From assembly GCA_022376925.1 (NCBI GenBank), contig JAIOJX010000027.1, positions 19,981,471 through 20,045,470 on the forward strand: a stretch of 64,000 nucleotides of DNA. Direction: 5' to 3'. Within the stretch, counting starts at the first letter, position 1. Every line of letters begins with the position of its first letter. Under the pieces are notes generated by a model. The model made no database searches. It had not been told where the DNA came from and was given only the letters and a program-made list of their open reading frames with translations. Of the stretch, positions 43,786 through 55,506 are shown one piece after another. The stretch comes from Tragulus kanchil. Its lineage: Eukaryota > Chordata > Mammalia > Artiodactyla > Tragulidae. The translations under genes were made by a program, and so were the position numbers.

Positions 43786-44393
43786 GAGCCGCCCTCAATC
43801 TAGAGCCGAGTTGTGCGTCCCTGAACCCAGAGAGGCTCTCAGGCAGGTGCCTTGAGATGAGAGCGCCCAGCGGTTCGAAGAACACGGCCAACGGAGGCGT
43901 CTTCAGGGGCCTTCTGAGTCTGTACGCACGGCCTCTGAATGTCTGTCCTGTCCTACTTATTGTAGTTCAAGCACCAAGAAGTACCAATCAAGGACCAAGG
44001 ACCACTGCCAGACTCCCACGCCTGCTCCCCTCCCTGGCCGTCTCCTAAGCCCGGCTGGTAGGGCCCCGGGTGCAGATCCAGAGGCGGTGAAGGGGTGGGC
44101 AGGATGACCCTCCCGAGGGAGGTTCTTTCCAGGCAAGCACTCCTAGGACAATAATGTGAAACGGGGCAGAGCACCGCCTTTTAATTAATTCTGGTCCCTT
44201 TCAAGACCACAGTTATTATTATAAAAACACCGATAATACCAAACACATGTTGAGTGTACACAGCCGGCTACGGCCCTGGAGACCCGGGGACGTGCGAAGT
44301 CATATGTCATCTGGGCCGGTGAGAAGTCAGCGGGCCCCCTCCCCCGTGCCCTTCGAGACCCCAACACCCTTCTCGGTAGGCCTGCTCTCTCTC
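43786..44393. other. Unique sequence, no gene seen
   Basis: Single-copy, moderately GC-rich. Part of the 259-codon antisense frame (44185-44964) lies here, which is considered a chance frame. Confidence 0.4.
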
Positions 44394-44499
44394 TGTCACC
44401 AGCCAAGCCCCTTCCCAGCCCGGCGGCTCCCCTCCCCACAGAGCTCAGACCCCCTCTCCCCAGCTCCCCGCAGAATCTGCTAGGGCGGTGAGGTGTCGG

Positions 44500-45154
44500 G
44501 CCCTCCAGAAATCCCAGTTTAATTATTTTATTGGGAAAGGGCGGGGAAAGAGTCGAGAAAAGGCGCGTTCTCTCATTTTGGAAGAATGCTTCATTATCTG
44601 CCTCTGTGGCCCATGAAACACCTCTCCGGGCTGTAGGCAGTCCTGAGTTATTACGTGAGACACGCAGGCGCCTGGGCTTGCCTCTTGCCCCGTGCCCCCC
44701 GCCCGCCCACCCCGCTGGTCCAGGAGCGCGGGCAGCACAGCCCCGCTGTCGGGTGAAGCCTGGGAAAGGCCAAGGACTCCAGGCCGCCGGGCCTTGTCGA
44801 AACAGGCTGGGACCTGCCCGGAGCCTGCAGCCCCCTCGAGGACGCATGCCTGCAAAACACTCCCCCAGCAGAGAACTCAGGCGAGAAAGACCCCTGGAGC
44901 CTGTCTGGGTCCATCTGTGCTCACGTAAGAACCGTTTCTCCTGCATCCGTGGCCTCTTGTTCATCCCTTCTGGTTCCCAGGGACCCCTCGCCTCCTGAAA
45001 CAGCTCAGGTTGAGCGGTTGGGAGGTTCCTTTGTAGCTGACATAGAACTAGAGACTTCGTGACCCACAGGTGAGAATACCACCGTCTCAGTTAACATCCT
45101 CTCCTCTGGAGGTGACAGAGGTATAAGATGAGAAAAGTGATAGCTAAAGAAGTA
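44500..45154. other. Unique sequence with AT-balanced block near 44515-44660
   Basis: CAGTTTAATTATTTTATTGG and GGAAGAATGCTTCATTATCT precede CCTGAGTTATTACGTGAGAC. The block lacks transposons and might be conserved. Antisense 259/245-codon frames change length between the two copies because of C-run indels. Repeated at about 45586-46237. Confidence 0.35.
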
Positions 45155-45362
45155 AAGGACTTCCAGGTGGCAGTCGTGGTAAAGAACCCACCTGCCAAGG
45201 CAGGAGACACAACCTCAACCCCTGGGTCAGGAAGAGCCCCCGGAGGAGGGCATGGCACCCACTCCAGTATTCTTGCCTGGAGATTCCCATGGACAGAGGA
45301 GCCCGGCGGCTACAGTCCGCGGGTTGCAAAGAGTCGGATACGACTGAAGTGGCTTAGCAGCG
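45155..45362 (+). mobile_element. Bov-tA SINE (copy at 46238-46445)
   Basis: GGACTTCCAGGTGGCAGTCG, CCACTCCAGTATTCTTGCCT, GTCGGATACGACTGAAGTGG. The second copy is the pair M duplicate. Confidence 0.92.
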
Positions 45363-46574
45363 CATTCACAAAGAAGTGCAGCGGCTTTTCCAAGAGCGTA
45401 GAGTGGTGACGAGGCAGGGCCACGGTGCCCTCCGCGCACATCGTCACCTTGTATACCCGGAACAGCCGCCGGGTGGATGCTGTCACCAGCCAAGCCCTTC
45501 CCAGCCCGGCGGCTCCCCTCCCCACAGAGCTCAGACCCCCTCTCCCCAGCTCCCCGCAGAATCTGCTAGGGCGGTGAGGTGTCGGGCCCTCCAGAAATCC
45601 CAGTTTAATTATTTTATTGGGAAAGGGCGGGGAAAGAGTCGAGAAAAGGCGCGTTCTCTCATTTTGGAAGAATGCTTCATTATCTGCCTCTGTGGCCCAT
45701 GAAACACCTCTCCGGGCTGTAGGCAGTCCTGAGTTATTACGTGAGACACGCAGGCGCCTGGGCTTGCCTCTTGCCCCGTGCCCCGCCCGCCCACCCGCTG
45801 GTCCAGGAGCGCGGGCAGCACAGCCCCGCTGTCGGGTGAAGCCTGGGAAAGGCCAAGGACTCCAGGCCGCCGGGCCTTGTCGAAACAGGCTGGGACCTGC
45901 CCGGAGCCTGCAGCCCCCTCGAGGACGCATGCCTGCAAAACACTCCCCCAGCAGAGAACTCAGGCGAGAAAGACCCCTGGAGCCTGTCTGGGTCCATCTG
46001 TGCTCACGTAAGAACCGTTTCTCCTGCATCCGTGGCCTCTTGTTCATCCCTTCTGGTTCCCAGGGACCCCTCGCCTCCTGAAACAGCTCAGGTTGAGCGG
46101 TTGGGAGGTTCCTTTGTAGCTGACATAGAACTAGAGACTTCGTGACCCACAGGTGAGAATACCACCGTCTCAGTTAACATCCTCTCCTCTGGAGGTGACA
46201 GAGGTATAAGATGAGAAAAGTGATAGCTAAAGAAGTAAAGGACTTCCAGGTGGCAGTCGTGGTAAAGAACCCACCTGCCAAGGCAGGAGACACAACCTCA
46301 ACCCCTGGGTCAGGAAGAGCCCCCGGAGGAGGGCATGGCACCCACTCCAGTATTCTTGCCTGGAGATTCCCATGGACAGAGGAGCCCGGCGGCTACAGTC
46401 CGCGGGTTGCAAAGAGTCGGATACGACTGAAGTGGCTTAGCACGCGCGCATTCACAAAGAAGTGCAGCGGCTTTTCCAAGAGCGTAGAGTGGTGACGAGG
46501 CAGGGCCACGGTGCCCTCCGCCGCACATCGTCACCTTGTAACTCACCATCCCGGAACAGCCGCCGGGGTGGATG

Positions 46575-46914
46575 ACCCCCACCCGCTGCTAGGATGCTCT
46601 CTGCAGCCCCGGAACCCGGGGGGCTCCGGCCCTTGTGTTCCAGACGGCCGCCTCCACCGCCAGCGGCATCCGCCCTCAGGCCCCTCGCACCTGGGTTCAG
46701 AGTTCCCAGCCGGACGCTGCTTCTCGCGCTGCCCCCTCCCCGAACGGGCCCCAGCTCCGCCCTTCCTCCTCAGCCCCGCCCCTCTCCTGCTGCCTTGCCT
46801 CCCCGTCCAAGGCACAGAGGGGAGGACAGGTTTTCACTCTGTCATCTGTGGCAAACCCTGAACCTCTTTTTCATGTGGAGACCATGACCCACTCAACTCT
46901 CCAAAGACTTGAGT
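46575..46914. other. GC-rich unique sequence, no gene seen
   Basis: CpG-bearing, pyrimidine-rich sequence with three overlapping frames of 90-116 codons. None recognised. Confidence 0.4.
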
Positions 46915-47104
46915 GGGCTATATTCAATATCCTATGATAAACTATAATAAGGAAGAATATGAAAAAGAGCATGAATGTGCTTTTTCATATATATGTGTGT
47001 GTGTATACATATATATATATGAGCTGAGTCACTTTGCTGTATAGCAGAAATTAGCACAACGTTATAAATCAGTTATACTTCAGTATAATTAAAAAAAAAA
47101 AAAA
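46915..47104 (+). mobile_element. L1 3' terminus with poly-A
   Basis: TATTCAATATCCTATGATAA, GAGCTGAGTCACTTTGCTGT, ATCAGTTATACTTCAGTATA then A14 at 47091-47104. A TA/TG microsatellite lies inside at about 46985-47021. Confidence 0.88.
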
Positions 47105-47156
47105 GAACGCAAGTAGGGATTTCTTTGAGAACAACCCCTTTAAAAGAAAGAAAAGT

Positions 47157-47310
47157 GGGACTTCCCTGGTGGTCCAGTGGTTAAGACTCTGTGTTCCCAA
47201 TGCAAGGGGGGCCAGGTTTGATCCCTGGTCAGGGAACTAGATCCCATATGCCACAACTAAGACCCAGCACAGCCAAATAAATAAATAATTAAACAAAGAA
47301 AGAAAGAAAA
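47157..47310 (+). mobile_element. CHR-type SINE
   Basis: GGGACTTCCCTGGTGGTCCA, AGGTTTGATCCCTGGTCAGG, CACAGCCAAATAAATAAATA. Confidence 0.93.
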
Positions 47311-47317
47311 GCATAGA

Positions 47318-47475
47318 TTGGCATTATTTATTGTATGTTGTGTGAAGAATTCATTTAACTCTCCCAACAGCTCCACGAGGCGGCCGCTATTGTGTCCATT
47401 TTGTGGATGAAGTAACCGAAACACAGAGCTGTTGAGTAACTTGCTGGGAGTCACATCACTAGCAAGAGGGGAAAG
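47318..47475 (-). mobile_element. MIR SINE, antisense
   Basis: TTCATTTAACTCTCCCAACA, GTCCATTTTGTGGATGAAGT, GAGTAACTTGCTGGGAGTCA follow the antisense MIR consensus. Confidence 0.85.
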
Positions 47476-47768
47476 GATGATTAGACCATTAAAAAAATAA
47501 ACGGTTACAGAGGAGGACATTCAAGGAGACAGAGAGATGGGTGCTCATCAGGGAGTCGTTTCTCCAAGACTGTTTCCAGAAGCATAAAGCTCGCCTCATC
47601 CATTCTTCGACACAGCCTGCCGTGGTGAAGACAAGGCAGCACTCGAGGGGAAGGCTCTGCCTCCCGCATTCCCAGAGCACGGCCGTCGTGTCTCCCTCGG
47701 CAGTCCTTCCACGGCCCCGGGAATGTTGGCGGCTCGGACGTTCCCCACATCTCCGTGGTTTGACACAA
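47476..47768. other. Unique sequence, no gene seen
   Basis: Single-copy sequence before duplicate N. Antisense frames reach 140-196 codons only by running into neighbouring repeat-derived sequence. Confidence 0.4.
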
Positions 47769-48078
47769 GAAAGGTTTCTTTTTCATTCTTGCGGCCATCC
47801 AAATGGATGCTGATAGGGAGCCTTCCATGTGAGGTTTTCCATGATTCAGGGTCCCCAGCTCCCCTTGATCGTAGTCTGTCCTCCTCTTGGGAACAGGGAA
47901 GAAAAAAACCCACGTGCTTGATGACATCCTGCGGACATTTTACAGAACACTGGGAGTGGAGGGCGTCCAATCTCCCCCCACGTCCCATCACCCAGAGGCG
48001 AGTCAGAGGACGGGGAGGCTGGTCAAGACTGATCCCCAAGGAAGAGATTTTGGGATGGAGAACACTGAAGGCGTCTCT

Positions 48079-48280
48079 GGGGCTTCCCTGCTGGCTTGGT
48101 GGCAAAGAATCTGCCTGTCGATGCAGGAGACAAGGGTTCAATCCCTGGATTGGGAAGATCCCCTGGAGAAGGAAATGGAAACCCACTTCTGTCTTCTTGC
48201 TCAGGAAATCCCACGGACAGAGGAGCCTGGCAGGCTCTAGTCCATGAGGTCACAGAGTCAGGCATGACTTAGGGACGAAC
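48079..48280 (+). mobile_element. Bov-tA SINE (copy at 49176-49377)
   Basis: GGGGCTTCCCTGCTGGCTTG, GATTGGGAAGATCCCCTGGA, GGCATGACTTAGGGACGAAC. The second copy is the pair N duplicate. Confidence 0.93.
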
Positions 48281-48874
48281 CGCTTATTCCAGGTCAATGT
48301 CTTCAACGATGCCTCCGTTGTACATTCCCAGCAATCACTCTGTTTCTCTTCAAATACAACACTCAGGATTAAACACACTCCTGTAGCACGGCCAGTTAAG
48401 GCCCGGAGACCCTGGAGCATCACCGCCTTGGGTCTGGACACCACATGCCCGTGCAGTCAGCCTACCAGAACTTTCAGCGTTTTTAGCAACAGGCACACTG
48501 TTGGATCGAATTAGGCTTGTGGTCGACTGAAACCCCCAGATCTCTTTCATGTGAACTGCTGCCAACGGAGGGCTCTCTAATCTGGGTCTTGTGCTTCTGA
48601 ATTTCAAAACCACATGCAGTTGAACAGCAGTAGTTGAAAGTCTTCCATCTTGTTGGGTTTGGCTGAGGACTTGGGTCTGTGGAGAGAACCAGGGATTCTG
48701 AACCTGGCAACCACCATATATGGCTTCACTTCTACTGTCATCGTGGGCTTTCCTGGTCTTCTGTCAGGTAAATGATAAATGTAGCTGAGGATGAAGACCA
48801 GTACCATGCCTAGAGTTTGAAACGACCCTCTGATGGGTCCTCTGGGTAACATGGTAGCTTCGCTAGTACTTGCA
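48281..48874. other. Unique sequence, no gene seen
   Basis: Antisense frames of 75-111 codons are conserved between copies only because the copies are identical. Repeated at 49378-49948. Confidence 0.4.
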
Positions 48875-49948
48875 TGAAAGGTTTCTTTTTCATTCTTGCA
48901 TCCAAATGGATTGAGAGCCTTCCATGTGAGGTTTTCCATGATTCAGGGTCCCCAGCTCCCCTTGATCGTAGTCTGTCCTCCTCTTGGGAACAGGGAAGAA
49001 AAAAACCCACGTGCTTGATGACATCCTGCGGACATTTTACAGAACACTGGGAGTGGAGGGCGTCCAATCTCCCCCCACGTCCCATCACCCAGAGGCGAGT
49101 CAGAGGACGGGGAGGCTGGTCAAGACTGATCCCCAAGGAAGAGATTTTGGGATGGAGAACACTGAAGGCGTCTCTGGGGCTTCCCTGCTGGCTTGGTGGC
49201 AAAGAATCTGCCTGTCGATGCAGGAGACAAGGGTTCAATCCCTGGATTGGGAAGATCCCCTGGAGAAGGAAATGGAAACCCACTTCTGTCTTCTTGCTCA
49301 GGAAATCCCACGGACAGAGGAGCCTGGCAGGCTCTAGTCCATGAGGTCACAGAGTCAGGCATGACTTAGGGACGAACCGCTTATTCCAGGTCAATGTCTT
49401 CAACGATGCCTCCGTTGTACATTCCCAGCAATCACTCTGTTTCTCTTCAAATACAACACTCAGGATTAAACACACTCCTGTAGCACGGCCAGTTAAGGCC
49501 CGGAGACCCTGGAGCATCACCGCCTTGGGTCTGGACACCACATGCCCGTGCAGTCAGCCTACCAGAACTTTCAGCGTTTTTAGCAACAGGCACACTGTTG
49601 GATCGAATTAGGCTTGTGGTCGACTGAAACCCCCAGATCTCTTTCATGTGAACTGCTGCCAACGGAGGGCTCTCTAATCTGGGTCTTGTGCTTCTGAATT
49701 TCAAAACCACATGCAGTTGAACAGCAGTAGTTGAAAGTCTTCCATCTTGTTGGGTTTGGCTGAGGACTTGGGTCTGTGGAGAGAACCAGGGATTCTGAAC
49801 CTGGCAACCACCATATATGGCTTCACTTCTACTGTCATCGTAGGGCTTTCCTGGTCTTCTGTCAGGTAAATGATAAAAATGTAGCTGAGGATGAAGACCA
49901 GTACCATGCCTAGAGTTTGAAACGACCCTCTGATGGGTCCTCTGGGTA

Positions 49949-50984
49949 GGGCTGTGGAGCCATCTGGGAATCCACTGAACAAGACTGTTGCCCAGCTCAC
50001 GTTTACTCTCTTACCCAAGCAGTGAAGTCATGTGAAACCTCATTCATCTAGAGCTTGCTCTTGGCGAGTATCTGATTTCCCCCAATGCATCATTCTTATT
50101 GACTTCAACAGGCTATAAACCCTAGCGAATCCGCAGATAGAGTGAACTTACTAACAGAATACAAGCCGGAAGTTAGAGGTCCTGAATCCTGGGGATTCCT
50201 GCCTCATCAGGAATAGTCCGGTAGAGCCCAGGAGACCAAGAGACCGCGATGGGACGTGGCCATGAAACAGAGACCAGCCCGGCTGCCGGGGTGCCCAGTG
50301 GCAGTGAGTACAGCCTCTGAGATGCCCACGTACTGTCCGGCTTGCCGCTTCCCATCTGTCAGCCCACCTCTTGCCCATCCCCGGAGAAAGCCGGGAACAG
50401 TGACTGCCAAACGCATGCTGACTGACCCACCTGCAGTCATCGAGGCAGGACTCCTGCCACGTGTGTGCTCCTCACTCGTGTGGAGGTCTCCGGGGTCTCC
50501 CTAACACCGCTCTTCCATGACCGCCGCCACACAGCTCCCAAGGTCAGACCCAGGGAGGAAGGCTGGTGGGAATGAGCGAAAACCCTCAGCTACAGGAAGC
50601 CCACCAAGACAGGGATGCCAACATTATTTCCAGCTACAGCCCAGGTCGACCAGAGGCCTGTGGAATCTGATAAGAACCCTCCCTAATTAACACACTAATT
50701 GTTTCCAAGTAGCTGCTTCTAAGGGCTGGAAAAGCCTGTTTCCCCCACTCGGCCAAAAACCTCCCTCTCTCTATCAACTACGGTTGCTATCTTGAATTCC
50801 CTGGACTCAAATTTTTATCATAGAACGTTTAAAAGTAAATCTAAAACATGATGAAATTACTCTGAATTCTTCAGTGAAATCTGATCATTGCTTTTTAAGT
50901 AATGAAATGCTGATAATTACTTTTAAAAAATTCAGTTTTCAAGATCTTACCAGGGAATAGGATAAAAGTATTGAAATTAATTTT
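49949..50984. other. Unique sequence, no gene seen
   Basis: Single-copy. AT-rich from about 50800 onward. Nothing recognised. Confidence 0.4.
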
Positions 50985-51105
50985 GGGCGGGGGCTGAGCT
51001 GTGCACAGTAGTGGGGGTCTTAATTCCCTGACCAGGAACTGAACCCATGCCCCCTACATTGGAAACACAGAGTCCTAACTGCTCAATGGCAAGGGAAATC
51101 CCAGT
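50985..51105 (-). mobile_element. CHR-type SINE, antisense, truncated
   Basis: GTGGGGGTCTTAATTCCCTG, CCAGGAACTGAACCCATGCC, CTCAATGGCAAGGGAAATCC. Confidence 0.75.
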
Positions 51106-51199
51106 TTTTTGTTTTATTTTTTTAATGTGTTTGTTTGTTTGTCAAACTCTAGAAACGCGTGTCTGTTCTGATGAGTTCTAGTGCTCATATTTAATGAGA

Positions 51200-51395
51200 C
51201 GGCTTTCTAGGTAGGAGTCGGGCGCTGGACTATGTGCTTTCGTTACTATCTTGGTCCACCTTGTCGAAACCAGCATGTGAACCATTAAGAGCGACTTAAC
51301 CCCATTGACAGATGGAGCCAGTGAGGCTTGGATTGGTTCCACAGAGAACGACACTCAGCCAGAAGTCAAACCTAAGCTGTGACTCCAACGAGACT
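51200..51395 (-). mobile_element. MIR SINE, antisense, degraded
   Basis: TTAACCCCATTGACAGATGG followed by CCAGTGAGGCTTGG and GAACGACACTCAGCCAG resembles the antisense MIR core. Confidence 0.5.
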
Positions 51396-51428
51396 TCCCT
51401 TTTTAAGGCCATAAAGAAGGCTGAGCGC

Positions 51429-51803
51429 TGAAGAACTGATGTTTTCAAATTGTGGTGTGAGGGAGAAGACATTGGAGGGCCCCTGGGAGCGCAAGGAGAC
51501 CAAATCGGTCAATCCTAAAGGAAATCAACCCTGAATGCGCGTTGGAAGAATGGATGTGAAACTGAAGCTACAACACGCTGGCCACCCGATGTGAAGAGAT
51601 GGCTCATTGGAGAAGACCCTGAGGCTGGGAAAGATGGAGGCAAAAGAAGGAGGCCGCCGAGGAGGAGCTGGTTAGACGGCATCACCGACCCGATGCACGA
51701 GAACATGAACAAACTCCGGGAGAGAGTGGAGGACAAGGGAGCCTGGCAAACGGCAGTCCAGGGGGCCACGGACAGTCAGACGCGCCTGAGCGACAGCTCA
51801 ACC
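51429..51803 (+). mobile_element. BovB LINE 3' end
   Basis: AAGAACTGATGTTTTCAAAT, GGTCAATCCTAAAGGAAATC, and the ORF remnant encoding SWLDGITDPMHENMNKLRE. Ends near CAGCTCAACCGCA. Confidence 0.9.
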
Positions 51804-52813
51804 GCAGGCTCAGCGACGGGAGCCCAGGGGGTTTTCAGGGGCCCAGGAGATTGAAAGAAAGGAGTAAGGAAAAAAAAAAAATACCGGCTTTAGAATATAA
51901 AAACCCACCAAACTTACCGTTCCCAAATGTTTTTAGTTACATGTCTACAAAACCACGTGGTTACCTGGCCAAGGGTGATTCAACTCAATTCTCAAATAGT
52001 CATTAATGAATACAATAAAACTTAAACCACAGGAATAGACCTTTTTTTTCTGAACGCTCCAAGTTAGAAAACAATCATAAAGGTCTCCTCATTTCTTTTT
52101 CTTCCCATAAAATTGTATATAAGGTGGGGTGTGGGTGCATGTTAACTTTCTTGATAAGATGTAGGTGTCGTCTCCGCACACAAGAACGCCCGGGCGCTGC
52201 CGAGGTCCGACCCTGTCCGTGGAGGTGAGCCTCTCGCTTGCGATCCCCGCGCTGCGTCACAGCCGTGTCCACCTTCATGCCCGTCCGTTCCTGGCGAAGC
52301 TGCGGCGAGTTGTTCCCGTTCATGTCAACCTTCATGCACTCATCGACTTCTTCCATATCTTGGCTTTTAGGGTACCATCAAGTCGAATGTATAAAATGAT
52401 ATATCTTGATAAGTAGTCTAAATGAAGGATTTAAACTACTGGACAATTGAGGATTTGGGCTAAGTCTGCGGGCCCTGGGGAGACAGTGCTGTGGGATTAA
52501 GTGCTATTTCGGAGCGGACTGGGGCAAGCACAGAGCAGTCGGGGAAGTGAGCTCTGTCAGCTCGTTCAACAGTCCCCTGGCTCCCGTCCAAAGGACCACT
52601 TTGCGCCTGGGCACACGGACCAGGCGTTTTCCAGGGGGAGCCGGAAGGGTGGGAGGCGCCGGGAGCTCGCCAGACTCCGCACCCACCCGCTTTCTGCAGA
52701 GAAATCGCACGCAGTGGGGCTGGTGACAAGAGCCCCAGCTTCCTGGAGGCCGCGTCCAGGCCAGGCGTCCAAGCACTGGTCTGGCTGGTGGCCGGGAGAC
52801 TCTGCCTCACACA
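51804..52813. other. Unique sequence, AT-rich then GC-rich
   Basis: AT-rich from 51860 to about 52160 (A11 run near 51870, T8 run near 52040), then CpG-containing sequence. Antisense frames up to 126 codons near 52460-52840 are unrecognised. Confidence 0.4.
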
Positions 52814-52969
52814 GGAACCAAGACAAACTGGCAAAACCAACTTCTTGATTTAGAGAAGGTTCCAGAGACCCCAGCTCGAGGTGATGGTTGGAGAGGGGGT
52901 GGGCATGGTGTCAGGGCTGAGCCCCCATGAGCCTGGCTGACCACCGCTCAAAACAAACACCAACAGCAT

Positions 52970-53150
52970 CTGACACTTTTTAGAGTGCTTTCTCTGGAAG
53001 ATACTTATGAACTTCTGTCCTTTGACATAATTGCGAGGCCGACGATGGAAGCTGCGGGGCAGAGGACGTCCCCCGTCATCGACAGGCGAGGCTCAGAACA
53101 GCGAAGCCACTCCCCCAAAGCCACCCAGCGCGGCAGGGCCCCTGGACCCA
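52970..53150 (-). mobile_element. Possible MIR, antisense (copy at 54050-54230)
   Basis: TTTTTAGAGTGCTTTCTCTG then CAGGCGAGGCTCAGAACAGC and CCAAAGCCACCCAGCG resemble a diverged antisense MIR. Confidence 0.45.
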
Positions 53151-53750
53151 AGGACGGTGTTTGGGGGCTATAAGGAGCCGCCTGAAAGAGACAGCACGTC
53201 CTTCAGGTAAGGATACAAAAAAGATACACAAAAGCAGAAACAAAACCTGGAGACTCAGGCCTGCTGGCCGAGGCCTCCCATCACCCCAGCTCCTGATTCC
53301 AAAGGAGTCTTTGTGTGTCTAAGGCCTGGTGGCTGAACTGAGGCTTCTCCCCGTCCTGGAGGGCGGGGCCTCACCACCCGCAGGTCTGCCCCGCCCGCCC
53401 CCACCCACCCCGCACGCCTCGCCTGCGGGCACAGCTGCCTTCCGGGCAGAAGAAACCCATTCTCTACGCTTTAGAAACCGGGCATCCGGCCTGCCACGTG
53501 CTTTTCACCGCTCCACCAGCCGCGTCTCCTGGAGCCAGACTGCTGTGCGCTCTGCCCCCCGCGACGCGTCCCCCCACAGGCGAGTCGCCCAGCTACCCGA
53601 GCCCCGGGCCGCCCAGCCCAGGACTCAGCCCACGAGGAGCTGCGCTTCCTGGGCACAGGCTGGGCACCTGGCTCGTCGCTAAAACCCTGTCCTGTCCACG
53701 ATGGCGACCTCTGCCCTGACCTCTCCCATCCTCACTCAGCAGGCATTTGT
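53151..53750. other. CpG-rich unique sequence, no gene recognised
   Basis: Pyrimidine- and CpG-rich near 53340-53620. A CTTCAGGTAAGG donor-like string is at about 53200. The 117-codon frame here has no recognisable domain. Repeated at 54231-54830. Confidence 0.4.
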
Positions 53751-53889
53751 TGGGCCCCCCAGGTGGCACTGGTGGTAAAGAGCCTCTCCTGCCAGTGTAG
53801 GAGACAGAGGGTCGTGGGTTCAGTCCCTGGGTGAGGAAGAGCCCTGGGAGGCGGGCACGGCAACCCACTCCTGTGTGCCGGCCTGGAGA
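53751..53889 (+). mobile_element. Bov-tA SINE, cut by duplicate junction
   Basis: GTGGCACTGGTGGTAAAGAG through GGCAACCCACTCCTGTGTGC to GCCTGGAGA, where copy 1 of pair O stops. The missing 3' half is present in the second copy. Confidence 0.9.
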
Positions 53890-54830
53890 CTTTGGAACCA
53901 AGACAAACTGGCAAAACCAACTTCTTGATTTAGAGAAGGTTCCAGAGACCCCAGCTCGAGGCGATGGTTGGAGAGGGGGTGGGCATGGTGTCAGGGCTGA
54001 GCCCCCATGAGCCTGGCTGACCACTGCTCAAAACAAACACCAACAGCATCTGACACTTTTTAGAGTGCTTTCTCTGGAAGATACTTATGAACTTCTGTCC
54101 TTTGACATAATTGCGAGGCCGACGATGGAAGCTGCGGGGCAGAGGACGTCCCCCGTCATCGACAGGCGAGGCTCAGAACAGCGAAGCCACTCCCCCAAAG
54201 CCACCCAGCGCGGCAGGGCCCCTGGACCCAAGGACGGTGTTTGGGGGCTATAAGGAGCCGCCTGAAAGAGACAGCACGTCCTTCAGGTAAGGATACAAAA
54301 AAGATACACAAAAGCAGAAACAAAACCTGGAGACTCAGGCCTGCTGGCCGAGGCCTCCCATCACCCCAGCTCCTGATTCCAAAGGAGTCTTTGTGTGTCT
54401 AAGGCCTGGTGGCTGAACTGAGGCTTCTCCCCGTCCTGGAGGGCGGGGCCTCACCACCCGCAGGTCTGCCCCGCCCGCCCCCACCCACCCCGCACGCCTC
54501 GCCTGCGGGCACAGCTGCCTTCCGGGCAGAAGAAACCCATTCTCTACGCTTTAGAAACCGGGCATCCGGCCTGCCACGTGCTTTTCACCGCTCCACCAGC
54601 CGCGTCTCCTGGAGCCAGACTGCTGTGCGCTCTGCCCCCCGCGACGCGTCCCGCCACAGGCGAGTCGCCCAGCTACCCGAGCCCCGGGCCGCCCAGCCCA
54701 GGACTCAGCCCACGAGGAGCTGCGCTTCCTGGGCACAGGCTGGGCACCTGGCTCGTCGCTAAAACCCTGTCCTGTCCACGATGGCGACCTCTGCCCTGAC
54801 CTCTCCCATCCTCACTCAGCAGGCATTTGT

Positions 54831-55034
54831 TGGGCCCCCCAGGTGGCACTGGTGGTAAAGAGCCTCTCCTGCCAGTGTAGGAGACAGAGGGTCGTGGGTT
54901 CAGTCCCTGGGTGAGGAAGAGCCCTGGGAGGCGGGCACGGCAACCCACTCCTGTGTGCCGGCCTGGAGAGCCCTGTGTACGGGCGGGCCACCGTCCATAG
55001 GGTCGCAAAGAGTCGAACACAACTAAGCCAACTT
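54831..55034 (+). mobile_element. Bov-tA SINE, complete
   Basis: The same element as at 53751 but continuing CCACCGTCCATAGGGTCGCA and GAGTCGAACACAACTAAGCC. Confidence 0.92.
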
Positions 55035-55037
55035 AGT

Positions 55038-55080
55038 GCACACACACACACACACACCAGACACACTCTCACACACAGGC
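55038..55080. repeat. (CA)n microsatellite
   Basis: About nine CA units followed by interrupted CACA, directly after the Bov-tA 3' end. Confidence 0.85.
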
Positions 55081-55303
55081 CTTTGTCGAGCTCCTCTGGA
55101 GAGCCAAGGCCTGGGTTAGGCACCTGGGGTACAGTTTGAACCTTTGCGGGGCTCGTGGCCGAGGGGACTGAACCGAGAAGGAAACAACGACTAGTCAGAC
55201 TGACTCACACAGTGGAGGAGTGCAGGACAAACTGGAAACCCAGGGAACATTTGTTTAAGCATCTATAACTCAAGGAAGGCTCCCTGGAGGAGGTGATGCT
55301 GGA

Positions 55304-55506
55304 GTTGTTTAGTCCCAGGGACTGTAGTCCGCCAGGCTCCTCTGTCCATGGGATTTTCCAGGGAAGAATACTGGAGTGGGTTGCCATTTCCTTGTCCAGG
55401 GGATCTTCCCGACCCAGGGAAGATCCCACCTCTTGTGTCTTCCCAACTCTTGAATCTCCTGCATTGGTAGGCAGGTTCTTTACCATCTCAGCCACTAAGG
55501 AAGGCC
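55304..55506 (-). mobile_element. Bov-tA SINE, antisense
   Basis: CCAGGGACTGTAGTCCGCCA, GAAGAATACTGGAGTGGGTT, GCAGGTTCTTTACCATCTCA, CCACTAAGGAAGGCCC. Confidence 0.92.

Larger units (their letters stand above)
44394..46574. repeat. Tandem duplicate pair M (period 1083-1087 bp)
   Basis: Copy 1 is 44394-45480 and copy 2 is 45481-46574. Copy 2 shortens C-runs: CCCC to CCC at about 45493, C6 to C4 and CCCC to CCC near 45778-45797. The last ~120 bases of copy 1 lack pieces present in copy 2: GCAGCGCATT/GCACGCGCGCATT, TCCGCGCAC/TCCGCCGCAC, GTATACCC/GTAACTCACCATCCC and CGGGTGG/CGGGGTGG. Confidence 0.95.
47769..49948. repeat. Tandem duplicate pair N (period 1097 bp)
   Basis: Copy 1 is 47769-48848 and copy 2 is 48875-49948, separated by 26 unmatched bases. 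The left end of copy 2 has lost about 9 bases (TTGCATCC against TTGCGGCCATCC; GGATTGAGAG against GGATGCTGATAGGGAG). The right end of copy 1 lacks an A (ATCGTGGGC against ATCGTAGGGC) and two A residues (GATAAATG against GATAAAAATG). The centre looks identical. Confidence 0.94.
52814..54969. repeat. Tandem duplicate pair O (period 1080 bp)
   Basis: Copy 1 is 52814-53889 and copy 2 is 53894-54969, separated by CTTT. I see three substitutions: T/C at about 52882, C/T at about 52946 and C/G at about 53573. No indels found. Copy 1 ends in the middle of a Bov-tA, which is completed only in copy 2. Confidence 0.93.

Noticed and set aside
44185..44964. 259-codon antisense open frame
   Set aside because: Open frames overlap it on the opposite strand, its length changes in the duplicate through C-run indels, no domain is recognisable, and the DNA is GC-rich with few stops.
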